A stretch of DNA of 64,000 nt from Zavarzinia marina (GTDB lineage Bacteria > Pseudomonadota > Alphaproteobacteria > Zavarziniales > Zavarziniaceae). The position numbers and the translations under genes are program-made. The notes under the pieces were generated by a model. The model had not been told where the DNA came from. It saw only the letters and a list, made by a program, of their open reading frames with translations, and searched no databases. Shown here piece after piece: positions 16,402 through 25,378 of this stretch; positions within the stretch are counted from its first letter, which is position 1, and each line of letters begins with the position of its first letter. The stretch spans positions 62,001 through 126,000 of the forward strand of contig NZ_JAKGSB010000001.1 of NCBI RefSeq assembly GCF_021568905.1, given 5' to 3'.

Positions 16402-16482
16402 CGTCATCCCGGCGAAGGCCGGGATCTTTCGACGAGAAGTCGCCCTTTCTTGGGGGAGGTCCCGGCCTTCGCCGGGACGACG
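16402..16482. repeat. REP-like palindromic element, copy 2
   Basis: Arms 16402-16426 and 16458-16482 are complementary at 23 of 25 bases. The right arm is identical to that of the copy at 12354-12378. It lies between the convergent WD40 and methylmalonyl-CoA epimerase genes and could act as a two-way terminator. Confidence 0.82.
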
Positions 16483-16499
16483 GGCGGGGGTGCCGGGCG

Positions 16500-16922
16500 T
16501 CAGTGCCCCGCGCCGGGCTCCTGCATCAGTTCGACCAGCACGCCGCCGGTGTTCTTCGGGTGGATGAAGATGATGGGCACGCCGTGGGCGCCGATGCGCG
16601 GCTCGCCGTTGCCGAGCACGGTGGCGCCCTTGGCCACCATCTCGTCGCGGGCGGCGATGATGTCCTTCACCTCGAAGCAGACATGGTGCTGGCCGCCGGC
16701 CGGGTTCTTCGCCAGGAAATTCTTGATCGGCGATTTGTCGTCATAGGGCTCGATCAGTTCGATCTGCGAATTCGGCAGGTCGACGAAGCAGACCCAGACG
16801 CCCTGTTCGGGCATGGCGAACTTGTCGTGGATCCTGGTGGCGCCGAGCAGGTCGCGGTACATGGCGACCGAATCCTCGATCGAGGGGGTGGCGACGCCGA
16901 CATGGTTCAGCTTGCCGATCAT
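16500..16922 (-). CDS. mce: Methylmalonyl-CoA epimerase
   Basis: The 140-aa VOC-fold protein interconverts (R)- and (S)-methylmalonyl-CoA in propionyl-CoA metabolism. It has the family start KLNHVGVATPSIEDSVAMYRDLLGA (metal His), QIELIEP (metal Glu), GGQHHVCFEVKDI (metal His) and a terminal GVLVELMQ (metal Glu). The length is normal. It stands alone, with no mutase or carboxylase gene nearby. Confidence 0.92.
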   Translation of the reverse strand: MIGKLNHVGVATPSIEDSVAMYRDLLGATRIHDKFAMPEQGVWVCFVDLPNSQIELIEPYDDKSPIKNFLAKNPAGGQHHVCFEVKDIIAARDEMVAKGATVLGNGEPRIGAHGVPIIFIHPKNTGGVLVELMQEPGAGH

Positions 16923-17002
16923 GGGGGAACCTCCGGTTACAAGGCTGTGACGTTGTTCGTGGGCGGGAGAGAAGCAAAAGCCCTACCCGCTGCCAAGTGA
17001 AA

Positions 17003-17551
17003 TCAGGGCTTCGGCAACACCATTTCGATGGTCTCGACCAAGCCCTCGGAGGTCGGGCCGGTCAGGCTCGAATAGGAGCCGACGATCTGCCCCTCGGGCG
17101 AGACGACATATTTGTGGAAATTCCAGGTCGGCACCCGGTCGGCGCCGAATGTCGTCGCGGCCCAGCGGTAGAAGGGATGGGCCTCGGTGCCGGTGACCCG
17201 GGTCTTGTCGGCCATCGGGAAATCGACGCCATAGGTCAGCTCGCAGAATTCCTTGATCTCCGCCGCGCTGCCCGGCTCCTGGTTGAAATCGTTGGAAGGC
17301 ACGCCGACCACCACCAGGCCCCGGTCGCGATAGGTGGTCCAGAGTTTCACCAGGCCTTCGTATTGACCGGTGAAGCCGCAGAAGGAGGCGGTATTGACGA
17401 CCAGCAGCGCCTTGCCCTCATAGGCGGCGAGGGGCAATTCGCCGCCGTCCAGCTTCTTGAAGGTGAAGTCGAAGGCGGTCTCGGCCAGGGCCGCGACGGG
17501 CGCCACGAGAAGGGCGAGGCAGGTCGCGGCGGCGGCAAGGGTTTTGCGCAT
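17003..17551 (-). CDS. Exported glutathione peroxidase-family protein
   Basis: The 182-aa cysteine-type glutathione peroxidase has a Sec signal peptide (MRKTL... VAALAE), so it acts in the periplasm. The catalytic centre is NTASFCGFTGQY (Cys58), with partners in PSNDFNQEPG (Gln) and VPTWNFHKY (Trp, Asn). The resolving Cys of thioredoxin-dependent types may be the one in KEFCELTYG. ATG 17551 was chosen because the signal peptide begins there, although the frame continues 20 codons upstream. It reduces peroxides; the electron donor is unknown. Confidence 0.87.
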   Translation of the reverse strand: MRKTLAAAATCLALLVAPVAALAETAFDFTFKKLDGGELPLAAYEGKALLVVNTASFCGFTGQYEGLVKLWTTYRDRGLVVVGVPSNDFNQEPGSAAEIKEFCELTYGVDFPMADKTRVTGTEAHPFYRWAATTFGADRVPTWNFHKYVVSPEGQIVGSYSSLTGPTSEGLVETIEMVLPKP

Positions 17552-17614
17552 GGTCTCTGTTCCCGGTGGCGGTTCCTGCATCAGAGATGGGCGTCGCGCC
17601 GGCCGGCGCAAGCC

Positions 17615-18022
17615 TCAATGGTTCACGATGCGGAAAACGACGAACAGCAGCACCAGGAATTGCGCCAGATTGAGCGCCTGGCTGAGCCCGTGCAGGCGGC
17701 GGAAGGCGCCGATCGCCTCGGCGTCGCCCGACGCCTTCAGGTCGGAGAGACGATTGACCTCGGGCCGGAGCAGCAGATGGGCGAGGAGAAAGCCGATACA
17801 CACGAGGCCGAGCAGGGCGGCGGTCCAGAACGGCGGCGCCACCATGGCGCCGAGCCCGGTCAGGGCGGCCATCACGGGGTAATAGATGGCGAAGGCGTCG
17901 CGCATGAAGCGCCCGGCCTGGTCCAGCGGCAGTTTGGCGAAGACCAGGGGCGCGATGACGAAGCTGTACATGGCCATGCCCCCGAAGGCCAGGGTGGCCA
18001 GCAGACCGGCAAGGGTCATCAT
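17615..18022 (-). CDS. DUF4149-like four-helix membrane protein
   Basis: The 135-aa protein has four hydrophobic helices and the family-like pattern GGMAMYSFVIAPLVFAKL near the start, a basic loop (LRPEVNRL) and a conserved end RRLHGLSQALNLAQF. This resembles DUF4149/TMEM205 proteins, whose function is unknown. It follows the last antiporter subunit by 30 bases, so it may be the tail of the Mrp operon. Confidence 0.65.
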   Translation of the reverse strand: MMTLAGLLATLAFGGMAMYSFVIAPLVFAKLPLDQAGRFMRDAFAIYYPVMAALTGLGAMVAPPFWTAALLGLVCIGFLLAHLLLRPEVNRLSDLKASGDAEAIGAFRRLHGLSQALNLAQFLVLLFVVFRIVNH

Positions 18023-18052
18023 GGCGGGGTTCCTCTCAACCGGGCGGTTCTC

Positions 18053-19654
18053 TCAACCGAAGGAGACGATCAGCACGACCGTCAGCAGGGCGAGGGTCCA
18101 GAGCACGCCGTCGCCGACCCCACCATAGGTGACGAAACGCGCGAGGCCCAGAACCGCACGCCCGCCGAGCCGGCCGGCCTGGCCGAACATGGCGACGAAT
18201 TCCTCGCCCAGGCGGACGAAGATATTGCCCAGCGGAATGGCGAGATCCAGGGTGCCGGTGACCCAGCGGCCCCAGGGCACCGCCAGGAAATCGAGCGCGC
18301 CCTGGCCCTGGGGCAGCAGGCGGCGCAATCCCGTCGCCATGAAGACGATGACGGCGGCGAGGGCGACGGCCTGAACCACCAGCGGCCCGACATGGAACGC
18401 GGCCTCGAAATGCCCGCTCAGCCGGAAGCCGAAGGCGCCGACGCCGATGCTGCCCGCCAGCAGGATCAGGGTCGCCGCGACGTCCCTGCCCGACACGGCG
18501 GTCGGGTTGGTGGCGCCCGGGCCCGAAGGCCGGCAGCGCTCGACCAGGGGGCGGAGCCCGGCGGTGGCGAAGACCAGGGCGCCGACGGCGACGATCACAT
18601 AGTCCGCCCAGGCCATGCCGTGGTGGATCAGCGCCTCGCCGATCACCGCCTTGCCGGCATAGCCAGCGAGGCCCGGCAGGCCGATCGACAGCATCGAGAC
18701 GAAGACCAGCAGGCCGAGGCCGCGCGGCGCCGCCTTGCCCGCGCGCTCCATGACGCCGGCGACGACGAATAGCATGGTCGCATAGATCACATGGCCGATC
18801 GCCAGCAGGACGACGCCGGCCAGCGCCTCCTCGGTGCCGAGACCGACGCCGACCACCATGACGCCCAATTGGCTGACCACGGCCCAGGCCAGCAGCCGGC
18901 GCCAATTGGCCTCGAACAGGGTGGGCAGGACGCCGCCGACGGCCATGGCGAGGCCGAACCAGATCAGCACCTCTGTCCCCGGCAGGAAGCGGACCATGCC
19001 GAGGATGGCGATCTTGGTGGCGAAGGCGGAGAGGAAGATGGAGCCGGTGGGCGAGGCGGTCGAATAGCCCTTGATCAGCCAGCCGTGGACCGGCGGCAGG
19101 GCCGCCTTGATGCCGAGGCCGATCAGGATCAGCACGCCCGCCGTCTCGGTCCCGAGGCCGTAGACGATGCCGAGGAGGAGGAGCACGCCGGCCAGCACCT
19201 GCAGCAGCAGATAGGCAAGGCCGCCCCGCACAGCTTCGATGGTGCCGCCCGCCATGATGATCAGGGCGGAGGCGATGGCGATCACCTCGGTCCAGATCAT
19301 GAGCGCGGGCAGGGAGGTGCTGGCGATGGCGGCGGCGCCCGCGCCCGCCGCGATCAGGCCGCAGGAAACCGCGGCGCGGTCCTGCGGGGCGCCGTCCACG
19401 GGCCTCGCGAACAGCAGGCCGGCGGCGGCGACCAGGTGAAAGGCCAGGGCCAGCGCCCCGTCCAGCGGCGAGAGCACGGGGGCGGCGCCGTCGAGGAACA
19501 GGAACCACAGGCTGGCGATCAGCCCGACCCAGCCGATGTTGCGCGCGGCGATGGGCAGGGCGAAGGCGGCCGACAGCGCGCCGGCCAGCATCAGCGGCCA
19601 GCCGGCCGGCAGATGGGCGAAATCGAAGGCGAGGGCCTGGAACATGTCCGTCAT
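18053..19654 (-). CDS. Mrp-type antiporter subunit D-like protein, third copy
   Basis: This 533-aa proton-translocating antiporter subunit of the NuoL/M/N-MrpA/D superfamily has about 14 membrane segments. The conserved stretch KAALPPVHGWLIKGYSTASPTGSIFLSAFATKIAILG carries the channel Lys and the PHGWL signature, and LEANWRRLLAWAVVSQLG the second Lys/Arg region. The N-terminal 100 residues are divergent. It is the last of three D-type subunits in the operon and its ATG overlaps the previous stop (ATGA). It probably conducts protons. Confidence 0.85.
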   Translation of the reverse strand: MTDMFQALAFDFAHLPAGWPLMLAGALSAAFALPIAARNIGWVGLIASLWFLFLDGAAPVLSPLDGALALAFHLVAAAGLLFARPVDGAPQDRAAVSCGLIAAGAGAAAIASTSLPALMIWTEVIAIASALIIMAGGTIEAVRGGLAYLLLQVLAGVLLLLGIVYGLGTETAGVLILIGLGIKAALPPVHGWLIKGYSTASPTGSIFLSAFATKIAILGMVRFLPGTEVLIWFGLAMAVGGVLPTLFEANWRRLLAWAVVSQLGVMVVGVGLGTEEALAGVVLLAIGHVIYATMLFVVAGVMERAGKAAPRGLGLLVFVSMLSIGLPGLAGYAGKAVIGEALIHHGMAWADYVIVAVGALVFATAGLRPLVERCRPSGPGATNPTAVSGRDVAATLILLAGSIGVGAFGFRLSGHFEAAFHVGPLVVQAVALAAVIVFMATGLRRLLPQGQGALDFLAVPWGRWVTGTLDLAIPLGNIFVRLGEEFVAMFGQAGRLGGRAVLGLARFVTYGGVGDGVLWTLALLTVVLIVSFG

Positions 19655-21141
19655 GGCAGGCCTCCCAGCCCGATGACGGGCGCGACGAAGGCGAGGATCG
19701 ACGGCGCCGCGACGAAGAGCACGACGCAGCCGGCCGCCGTCACCACCGGCGGGATCAGGGCCAGGATCGGCAGATCGCCTTCCTCGTGATGCTTCTCGGG
19801 CAGATGATGGGGATCGTCATCATGGGGGGCGCGGAAGAAGGCCTGGATGACGATCGGCACCAGATAGCCCAGGGTCAGCAGGGTCGACAGCCCCAGGCAG
19901 ACCACCAGCACGGTCATGTCCTTGTCGACCGCCGCCTCGATCAGCAGGAACTTCGGCCACATGCCGCCGAAGGGCGGCAGGCCGGCGACCGAGAGCGCGC
20001 CGAACAGGATCGCGACCATCAGCAGGGGCACCTCGGCGCCGATGCCGGCGATTTCCGACAGGCGCTTCTTGTGGGTGGCGAGCTGGATCGCGCCCGCGCC
20101 GAAGAACAGGGTGATCTTGCCCCAGGCATGCATGACGAGCTGCAGGACGCCGGCGGCGATGGCGATCGGCTCGCCCAAAGCAACCGCCAGGGTGACCATG
20201 GCGAGCTGCGCCACCGTCGAATAGGCGAGGCGGGCCTTCAGGTCGTCCTTGGTCATGGCCATCAGGCTGGCGACGATCACGCTGGCCGCCGCGACCACGA
20301 CCAGGAGATCGCCGACGCCGCGCCCGATCACCTCGATGCCGAAGATATAGACGGCGATCTTCAACAGGGTGAAGACGCCCGCCTTCACGACGGCGACGGC
20401 ATGGAGCAGGGCCGAGACCGGCGTCGGCGCCACCATGGCGGACGGCAGCCAGCCGTGCAGGGGCATCAGCGCCGCCTTGCCGACACCGTAAGCGAACATG
20501 AACAGGAGGACGGCGAGCAGGCCGTCGTCCAGCCGGCCGTCCAGAATGCCGCCCGGCGTGAAGTCGAGGGTGCCTGCCGCGATCCAGGTCCAGACGATGG
20601 CGCCGAGGAAGGGCACCAAGGAGGTCGCGACCAGATAGGCGAGATAGCGCCGCGCGCCCTGGATCGCGCCCTCCGACTGCCAATGCACCACCAGGGGATA
20701 GGTGGCGAAGGTCAGCGCCTCATAGGCGACGAAGAGGGTGGCGAGATTGCCCGACAGCGCGATCGCCATGGCACAGCCGAGCGCCACCGCGAAACAGGCG
20801 TAGAAACGGGTCTGGCGCGGCGCGTGCTCGGCGCGCATGTAGCCGATCGAATAGAGCGAGTTGAGGCCCCAGAGCCCGGCCGCGACCCCGGCGAAGACGA
20901 GGCCGATGGGTTCCGCCCGCAGCATCACCTTGAAGCCGGGCAGGATCTCGGCCAGCACCAGGGGCGCGGCGGCCGCGGCATCGAAACCGGCGATCAGCTT
21001 GAAGACGACGATGGCGAGGCCGGCGGCGCCGACCAGGGTGACCGCCTCGCGCAGGTTCTGCCAGCGGCCGGTGACGAGGATCAGCAGGGCGGTGGCGAAG
21101 GGCAGCAGGATCGCCGCCAGCATCAACTGGTGCTGGGTCAT
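19651..21141 (-). CDS. Mrp-type antiporter subunit D-like protein, second copy
   Basis: The 496-aa antiporter-like subunit has MPLHGWLPSAMVAPTPVSALLHAVAVVKAGVF (PLHGWLP-x-A signature, channel Lys) and DDLKARLAYSTVAQLA. Its early part, LYSIGYMRAEHAPRQTRFYACFAVALG, resembles the NuoL/MrpA N-terminus more than MrpD, so it may take the place of MrpA. The frame is open far upstream, but ATG 21141 matches the family start and overlaps the preceding stop as ATGA. A His-rich loop (PHDDDPHHLPEKHHEE) near residue 450 is unusual. Confidence 0.87.
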   Translation of the reverse strand: MTQHQLMLAAILLPFATALLILVTGRWQNLREAVTLVGAAGLAIVVFKLIAGFDAAAAAPLVLAEILPGFKVMLRAEPIGLVFAGVAAGLWGLNSLYSIGYMRAEHAPRQTRFYACFAVALGCAMAIALSGNLATLFVAYEALTFATYPLVVHWQSEGAIQGARRYLAYLVATSLVPFLGAIVWTWIAAGTLDFTPGGILDGRLDDGLLAVLLFMFAYGVGKAALMPLHGWLPSAMVAPTPVSALLHAVAVVKAGVFTLLKIAVYIFGIEVIGRGVGDLLVVVAAASVIVASLMAMTKDDLKARLAYSTVAQLAMVTLAVALGEPIAIAAGVLQLVMHAWGKITLFFGAGAIQLATHKKRLSEIAGIGAEVPLLMVAILFGALSVAGLPPFGGMWPKFLLIEAAVDKDMTVLVVCLGLSTLLTLGYLVPIVIQAFFRAPHDDDPHHLPEKHHEEGDLPILALIPPVVTAAGCVVLFVAAPSILAFVAPVIGLGGLP

Positions 21142-22634
21142 GGCGTCACCCCCGCCATCTGATGGGCGATCCGGGTCGAGAGTTCGATCACCGGCGCGCT
21201 CCAGATGCCGAAGACGATGGTGCCCGCGCCGAGAAGGCCGACCGGCAGCCAGAAGGCGGGATGCATGTCGCCCTTGGGGGCGTCGCTTCTCGGCTCCGCC
21301 AGCATGGTCGCCTCGAAGATGCGCCAGACATAGGCGACGGTGATCAGGGACGACAGCAGGATGCCGCCCGCGACCGTCCAGTCGCCCAGGTCGAAGGCGA
21401 CCCGCACCACCGACAGTTTGGAGACGAAGCCCGCGGTCAGCGGCACGCCGATCAGGGCCAGCCCGCCGATCACCAGGAAGATGAAGGCGACGGGCATCTG
21501 GCGCGACAGGCCGGCCATGGCGTCGAGCCGGGCGCTGCCCCTTCGGTGCACGATGGCGGTCGCGGTCGCGAACATGCCGCCCTTGATGATGGCGTGGTTG
21601 AACAGGTTGATCATGGCCGCCGCGATGCCGGCGACGCCGCCGAGGCCGAGGGCGACCAGCATCAGCCCCAGATTGGCGATCGAGGAGAAGGCGAGCAGGC
21701 GTTTCAGGTCCTTGGCCGTGACCGCGATCGCCGAGCCGAAGACCAGCATGGCGAGGCCGACCGGCGGCATCAGGGCGGCGAAATTCACCCGGCCCAATTC
21801 GCCCGGCGTGTGGAAGACGACGTCGGTCAGGCGGATCATCAGATAGATCGAGACCTTGGTCGCGGTCATCGCCAGGAAGGTCGCCATCACCGTCGGCGCA
21901 TAGGCATAGGCATTGGGCAGCCAGCGGTGCAGGGGCAGCATGGCGGCCTTCAGCGCGATGCCGACGAAGAGGAAGGACGAGCCGACGATGACCGCCCGGC
22001 GCCCGGCATCGGAAATCCGCTCGCCGAGGTCGGCCATGTTCAGGGTGCCGGTGACGACATAGAGGAAGGCGATGCCGATGACGAAGAAGGTCGCCCCGGT
22101 CGCGCCCAGGATCAGGTAGTCGAAGGCGGCGGTCAGGGCGCGGCGGTCGCGCCCGCTGCCGGACGCGATCAGGACATAGGTCGCCAGCGACGAGATCTCG
22201 AGGAAGACGAAGACGTTGAACAGGTCGCCGGTGACGACGATGCCGGTCAGGCCGGACATGCACAGCAGCAGGGCGGCATAGAGGCGCGGCCGGTCGCCCG
22301 GCGCCATCTCGGGCGCGATCGCGGTCGACATCATCAGCGCGGCCAGACTGCCGCTGACGGTCAGCAGCAGCGCCATGGCGGCGGACAGCAGGTCCACCCG
22401 GTACTCGATGCCGATGGGCGCCTGCCAATTGCCGAGGGCGTAGGAGATGGTCTCGCCCCCCCAGGTGGCATTCACCAGTTCGAGGGCCAGAACGACGGAG
22501 GCCAGCGCGATCAGGATGGCCAGGGGGGCGGCGATCCGATGGTCGCGGATCAGGGCGACGATGGGGGCCGCCAGCAGCGGCAGCACGACCACCAGGACGG
22601 CGGCATGGGCCAGGATCGCGTCGGGCAGGATCAC
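21138..22634 (-). CDS. mrpD: Mrp/Mnh antiporter subunit D
   Basis: The 498-aa protein is a standard MnhD/MrpD. It has DLFNVFVFLEISSLATYVLIASG (the catalytic-type Glu in FLEI), KAAMLPLHRWLPNAYAYAPTVMATFLAMTATKVSIYL (channel Lys, PLHRWLP) and KDLKRLLAFSSIANLGLM. It is part of the membrane complex exchanging sodium or other cations for protons. It overlaps its neighbours on both sides by 4 bases. Confidence 0.9.
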   Translation of the reverse strand: MILPDAILAHAAVLVVVLPLLAAPIVALIRDHRIAAPLAILIALASVVLALELVNATWGGETISYALGNWQAPIGIEYRVDLLSAAMALLLTVSGSLAALMMSTAIAPEMAPGDRPRLYAALLLCMSGLTGIVVTGDLFNVFVFLEISSLATYVLIASGSGRDRRALTAAFDYLILGATGATFFVIGIAFLYVVTGTLNMADLGERISDAGRRAVIVGSSFLFVGIALKAAMLPLHRWLPNAYAYAPTVMATFLAMTATKVSIYLMIRLTDVVFHTPGELGRVNFAALMPPVGLAMLVFGSAIAVTAKDLKRLLAFSSIANLGLMLVALGLGGVAGIAAAMINLFNHAIIKGGMFATATAIVHRRGSARLDAMAGLSRQMPVAFIFLVIGGLALIGVPLTAGFVSKLSVVRVAFDLGDWTVAGGILLSSLITVAYVWRIFEATMLAEPRSDAPKGDMHPAFWLPVGLLGAGTIVFGIWSAPVIELSTRIAHQMAGVTP

Positions 22635-23053
22635 GGCCGCGTCTCCTCTCGCCCGGCGTTCGTGTCGGTCTCGGCCTCGGGGCCGGTGACGACCGGGTGG
22701 GTGGGCGCGGTCAGGGGCAGCAGGTCTTCTTCCTCGATGGTGCCGAAGGCCTCGCGGATGCGGACCGACAGGGCGAGGCCGACCGCCAGGGTGGCGACGC
22801 CGACGACGATGGCGGTCAGGATCAGGACCGACGGCAGGGGATTGGAATAGACGGCGAATTCATCGTCCAGGATCGGCGGCGTGCCGCCGTCGACCACGCC
22901 GACGGCGATGTAGAGCACGAAGACCGAGACCTGGAAGATGCCGAGGCCGATCAGCTTTTTGACCAGATTGCCCTGGGCGATGACGATATAGAGCCCGGTC
23001 ATCATCAGCATGATGACCGCCCAATAGGGGAACAGGCCGACGAGGTCCTTCAC
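22631..23053 (-). CDS. mrpC: Mrp/Mnh antiporter subunit C (NuoK-like)
   Basis: The 140-aa NuoK-like subunit has three membrane helices (YWAVIMLMMTGLYIVIAQ, LIGLGIFQVSVFVLYIA, LILTAIVVGVATLAVGLAL) and the MnhC mark NPLPSVLILTAIVVG. A polar C-terminal tail of about 35 residues follows, a little longer than usual. Four-base overlaps link it to the genes on either side. Confidence 0.88.
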   Translation of the reverse strand: MKDLVGLFPYWAVIMLMMTGLYIVIAQGNLVKKLIGLGIFQVSVFVLYIAVGVVDGGTPPILDDEFAVYSNPLPSVLILTAIVVGVATLAVGLALSVRIREAFGTIEEEDLLPLTAPTHPVVTGPEAETDTNAGREETRP

Positions 23054-24024
23054 ATCACACCTCGGATGGCGAAACGCTGGAACAGAAGGGTCATGACGCA
23101 GGTCACGGTCATGAAGACGCCCAGTTCGATGGCGGTCAGGCCGATCGCCTGACCCGACGGGCCGGCACCGAAGGCGTAATAGTCGAGGAAGGCATGGCCC
23201 ATCAGCATGGTGACCACGCCGGTGCCGCCGTAGAGCAGCACGCCGAGGGCGGCGATCACCCTGAGGATCCGCTCCGGCACCATCTTGTTCAGGGCGTCGA
23301 TGCCGAAGACGAGGCCGTAGAGGATCAGGGCGCCGCCGAGGATGGCGCCGGCCTGGAAGCCGCCGCCGGGGCTGTAGGCGCCGTGGAACTGGACATAGGG
23401 CGCGAGGAACAGGGTCATCGGAATGAACAGCGTCGCCACCGTGCGCAGGATGACGTCGCGGTCGCGCCGCGCCGGCGCCTCGCCCCGGCCCAGGGGCCGG
23501 GACTGCGCCCCGCCCAGCAGGATCAGGACGCCGAGGGCGGCGGTGAACACCACCACCGTCTCGCCCATGGTGTCATAGCCGCGATAGGAGCCGAGGACGG
23601 AGGTGACGATGTTGGGAATGCCGATCTCGCCCTTGCTCTCCTCGATGTAGTGGGGGGCGACGTGCGTGCTGGCGGGCGAGGCCGGATCGCCGAAGCGCGG
23701 CAGTTCCAGGGTGCCGTAGACCAGCGCCAGGCCGCACACGGTGGCGACCACCAGCCCGACCACCGAGGCGCGGCGCCCGCCGCGCTTCTCGTGCCGGCCG
23801 ACCAGGCGGATGGCGGCGATGGTCAGCACGGTCGAGACGCCGGCGCCGACGCAGGCTTCCGTGAAGGCGACATCCGGCGCGTCGAACAGCACGAAGAGGG
23901 CGCAGCAGGTGAAGGAGAAGATGCCCGACAGCATGGCGACAACCAGAAGATCGCTCATGAAGGCGACGGTGATCGCGATGGCGCCGAGCGCGGCCAGAAG
24001 GCCGATCATCAGCAGGCTTTCCAT
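23050..24024 (-). CDS. Fused MrpA C-terminal domain (DUF4040) and MrpB
   Basis: The 324-aa protein joins parts that are separate in the classical Mrp operon. Residues 1-85 are DUF4040 (SGIFSFTCCALFVLFDAPDVAFTEACVGAGVSTVLTI, with the key Asp and Glu). Residues about 90-180 resemble the MbhE-like end of MrpA (NIVTSVLGSYRGYDTMGETVVVFTAALGVL). The rest is MnhB (PYVQFHGAYSPGGGFQAGAILGGALILYG). It replaces the C-terminus of MrpA and MrpB in one chain. It starts 3 bases after the preceding gene ends. Confidence 0.86.
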   Translation of the reverse strand: MESLLMIGLLAALGAIAITVAFMSDLLVVAMLSGIFSFTCCALFVLFDAPDVAFTEACVGAGVSTVLTIAAIRLVGRHEKRGGRRASVVGLVVATVCGLALVYGTLELPRFGDPASPASTHVAPHYIEESKGEIGIPNIVTSVLGSYRGYDTMGETVVVFTAALGVLILLGGAQSRPLGRGEAPARRDRDVILRTVATLFIPMTLFLAPYVQFHGAYSPGGGFQAGAILGGALILYGLVFGIDALNKMVPERILRVIAALGVLLYGGTGVVTMLMGHAFLDYYAFGAGPSGQAIGLTAIELGVFMTVTCVMTLLFQRFAIRGVM

Positions 24025-24027
24025 GGC

Positions 24028-24381
24028 TTACTCCCCGGGCTGCGGCGGCGGCGGCCGGTCGCCGTCGAGGGCGGGTCGGATACCGCTGCGGAAGGCCGCG
24101 CGGGCGAGCGCATGGCACGAGGTGGGCGAGGCGAAGAGAGCCACGACCAGCACGATCAGCAGCTTCAGCGCCGTCAGCAGATCGGGCGACAGAATGGCGA
24201 GGCCGACCAGGATGCCGATGGCGCCCGCCGTGTCGGTCACGCCGCCGGCATGGGCCCTTGTATAGAAGTCGGGCAGGCGCAAAAGGCCGATGGCGCCGAC
24301 CAGCGTGGCGAAGGCGCCGAGGAAGACGAGCCCGTCGCCGAGCACGTTGCGGCCGAGGTCCAGGATGTCGGCGGCGGTCAT
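24028..24381 (-). CDS. mrpG: Mrp/Mnh antiporter subunit G
   Basis: The 117-aa MnhG subunit has three helices and the family motif LLRLPDFYTRAHAGGVTDTAGAIGILVGLAIL. The C-terminus carries a cytoplasmic Pro-rich tail (RPPPPQPGE). Its ATG overlaps the mrpF stop (ATGA). Confidence 0.9.
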   Translation of the reverse strand: MTAADILDLGRNVLGDGLVFLGAFATLVGAIGLLRLPDFYTRAHAGGVTDTAGAIGILVGLAILSPDLLTALKLLIVLVVALFASPTSCHALARAAFRSGIRPALDGDRPPPPQPGE

Positions 24382-24635
24382 GCGCTCTCCTTGTCGCCGA
24401 TCAGGTAGCGCAGCACGGCGACCGTCCCGATCAGGTTGAGCACGGCATAGACCAGGGCGATGTCGATGAAGTCGTAGCGGTCGGTGGCGAAGCCGAGCAC
24501 GGCGATCAGCAGGATCGTCTTGGTGCCGATGACGTTCAGCGCCAGCACCCGGTCGAAGACGGTCGGGCCGGCGAAAGCCCGAATCAAGGCTAGCGCGAAA
24601 GTTGCGAATATGGCGATGGCGGCGGCGTAGAGCAT
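24378..24635 (-). CDS. mrpF: Mrp/Mnh antiporter subunit F
   Basis: The 85-aa MnhF subunit has three helices and the conserved GPTVFDRVLALNVIGTKTILLI and DIALVYAVLNLIGTVAVLRYL. ATG 24635 was chosen over the open upstream frame because it gives the family N-terminus and lies 1 base after the mrpE stop. Confidence 0.9.
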   Translation of the reverse strand: MLYAAAIAIFATFALALIRAFAGPTVFDRVLALNVIGTKTILLIAVLGFATDRYDFIDIALVYAVLNLIGTVAVLRYLIGDKESA

Positions 24636-24636
24636 G

Positions 24637-25128
24637 TCAGGCGATCCGGCCGCGGAATTTTTCGTCGAGCGCGAGGCAGCGCCGGTCCATTTCTCCGTCC
24701 TGCAGTGCGGCGATCCCTTCGCGGTGCAGCGCATGGACGAGGAAGCGGTCGCCCTCGGCCAGGACCGTGAAGGTGCCGGGGGTCAGGGTGATCGAATTGC
24801 CGTAGAGCGTGCGGCACAGCTCGCTCTTCTGGGAGGTCTCGATCCAGGCCATGGAGGGGGTCGCGGGACGCCCGAGGCCGAGCACGCAGCGGGCGACGTC
24901 GATGTTCGACTTCACGATCTCGACCAGCAGCCAGCCCCAATAGATAACCAGCGGAACCACAAGGGAAAACGGCTGGAACTGACGCGCCACCAGACCCAGG
25001 TGGGTCAGCAGCAGCACGACCCCGACGACCGAAATCAGGGAGGTGGCGACCAGGAAGGGAGAGAAATGCCCGGACAGTCCGATCCACAGGAAATAGAACG
25101 CCACACCGAGCAGAATTCGCTGAATCAC
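24637..25128 (-). CDS. mrpE: Mrp/Mnh antiporter subunit E, first gene of the operon
   Basis: The 163-aa MnhE subunit has two N-terminal helices, then PLVIYWGWLLVEIVKSNIDVARCVL (family signature) and NSITLTPGTFTVLAEGDRFLVHAL. The GTG at 25128 is the start: it is preceded by AAGGGGAG at good spacing and gives the usual length, whereas the frame open further upstream adds 60 residues without family similarity. MrpE supports assembly and activity of the Mrp complex. Confidence 0.87.
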   Translation of the reverse strand: MIQRILLGVAFYFLWIGLSGHFSPFLVATSLISVVGVVLLLTHLGLVARQFQPFSLVVPLVIYWGWLLVEIVKSNIDVARCVLGLGRPATPSMAWIETSQKSELCRTLYGNSITLTPGTFTVLAEGDRFLVHALHREGIAALQDGEMDRRCLALDEKFRGRIA

Positions 25129-25378
25129 CGGGCTCCCCTTCGGCCGAGTCACAACCGTCCCCCAATCGCGACACTGTGCAATATCGCAGAGGTGATGGGA
25201 ACCCGCACCTACCTTTTCAAGGGGGCGGAAAAGTTGCAGCGCAGCAAGCCTGCAGCCATTTGGGGTGAAATGACTCCAGCCCGGCCGTTCATTTCTGATG
25301 ACAGCCAAAGGTCATGGTGGAATGATAGTGTCATAAAGGACGCAGGAAAAACTGCGCGTAAATAAAGGGGGATAGCCA

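Noticed and set aside
19651-22428. A 925-aa version of the second antiporter subunit
   Set aside because: The first ~430 codons lie inside mrpD in another frame and are Arg/Pro-rich; ATG 21141 with an ATGA overlap gives the family start.
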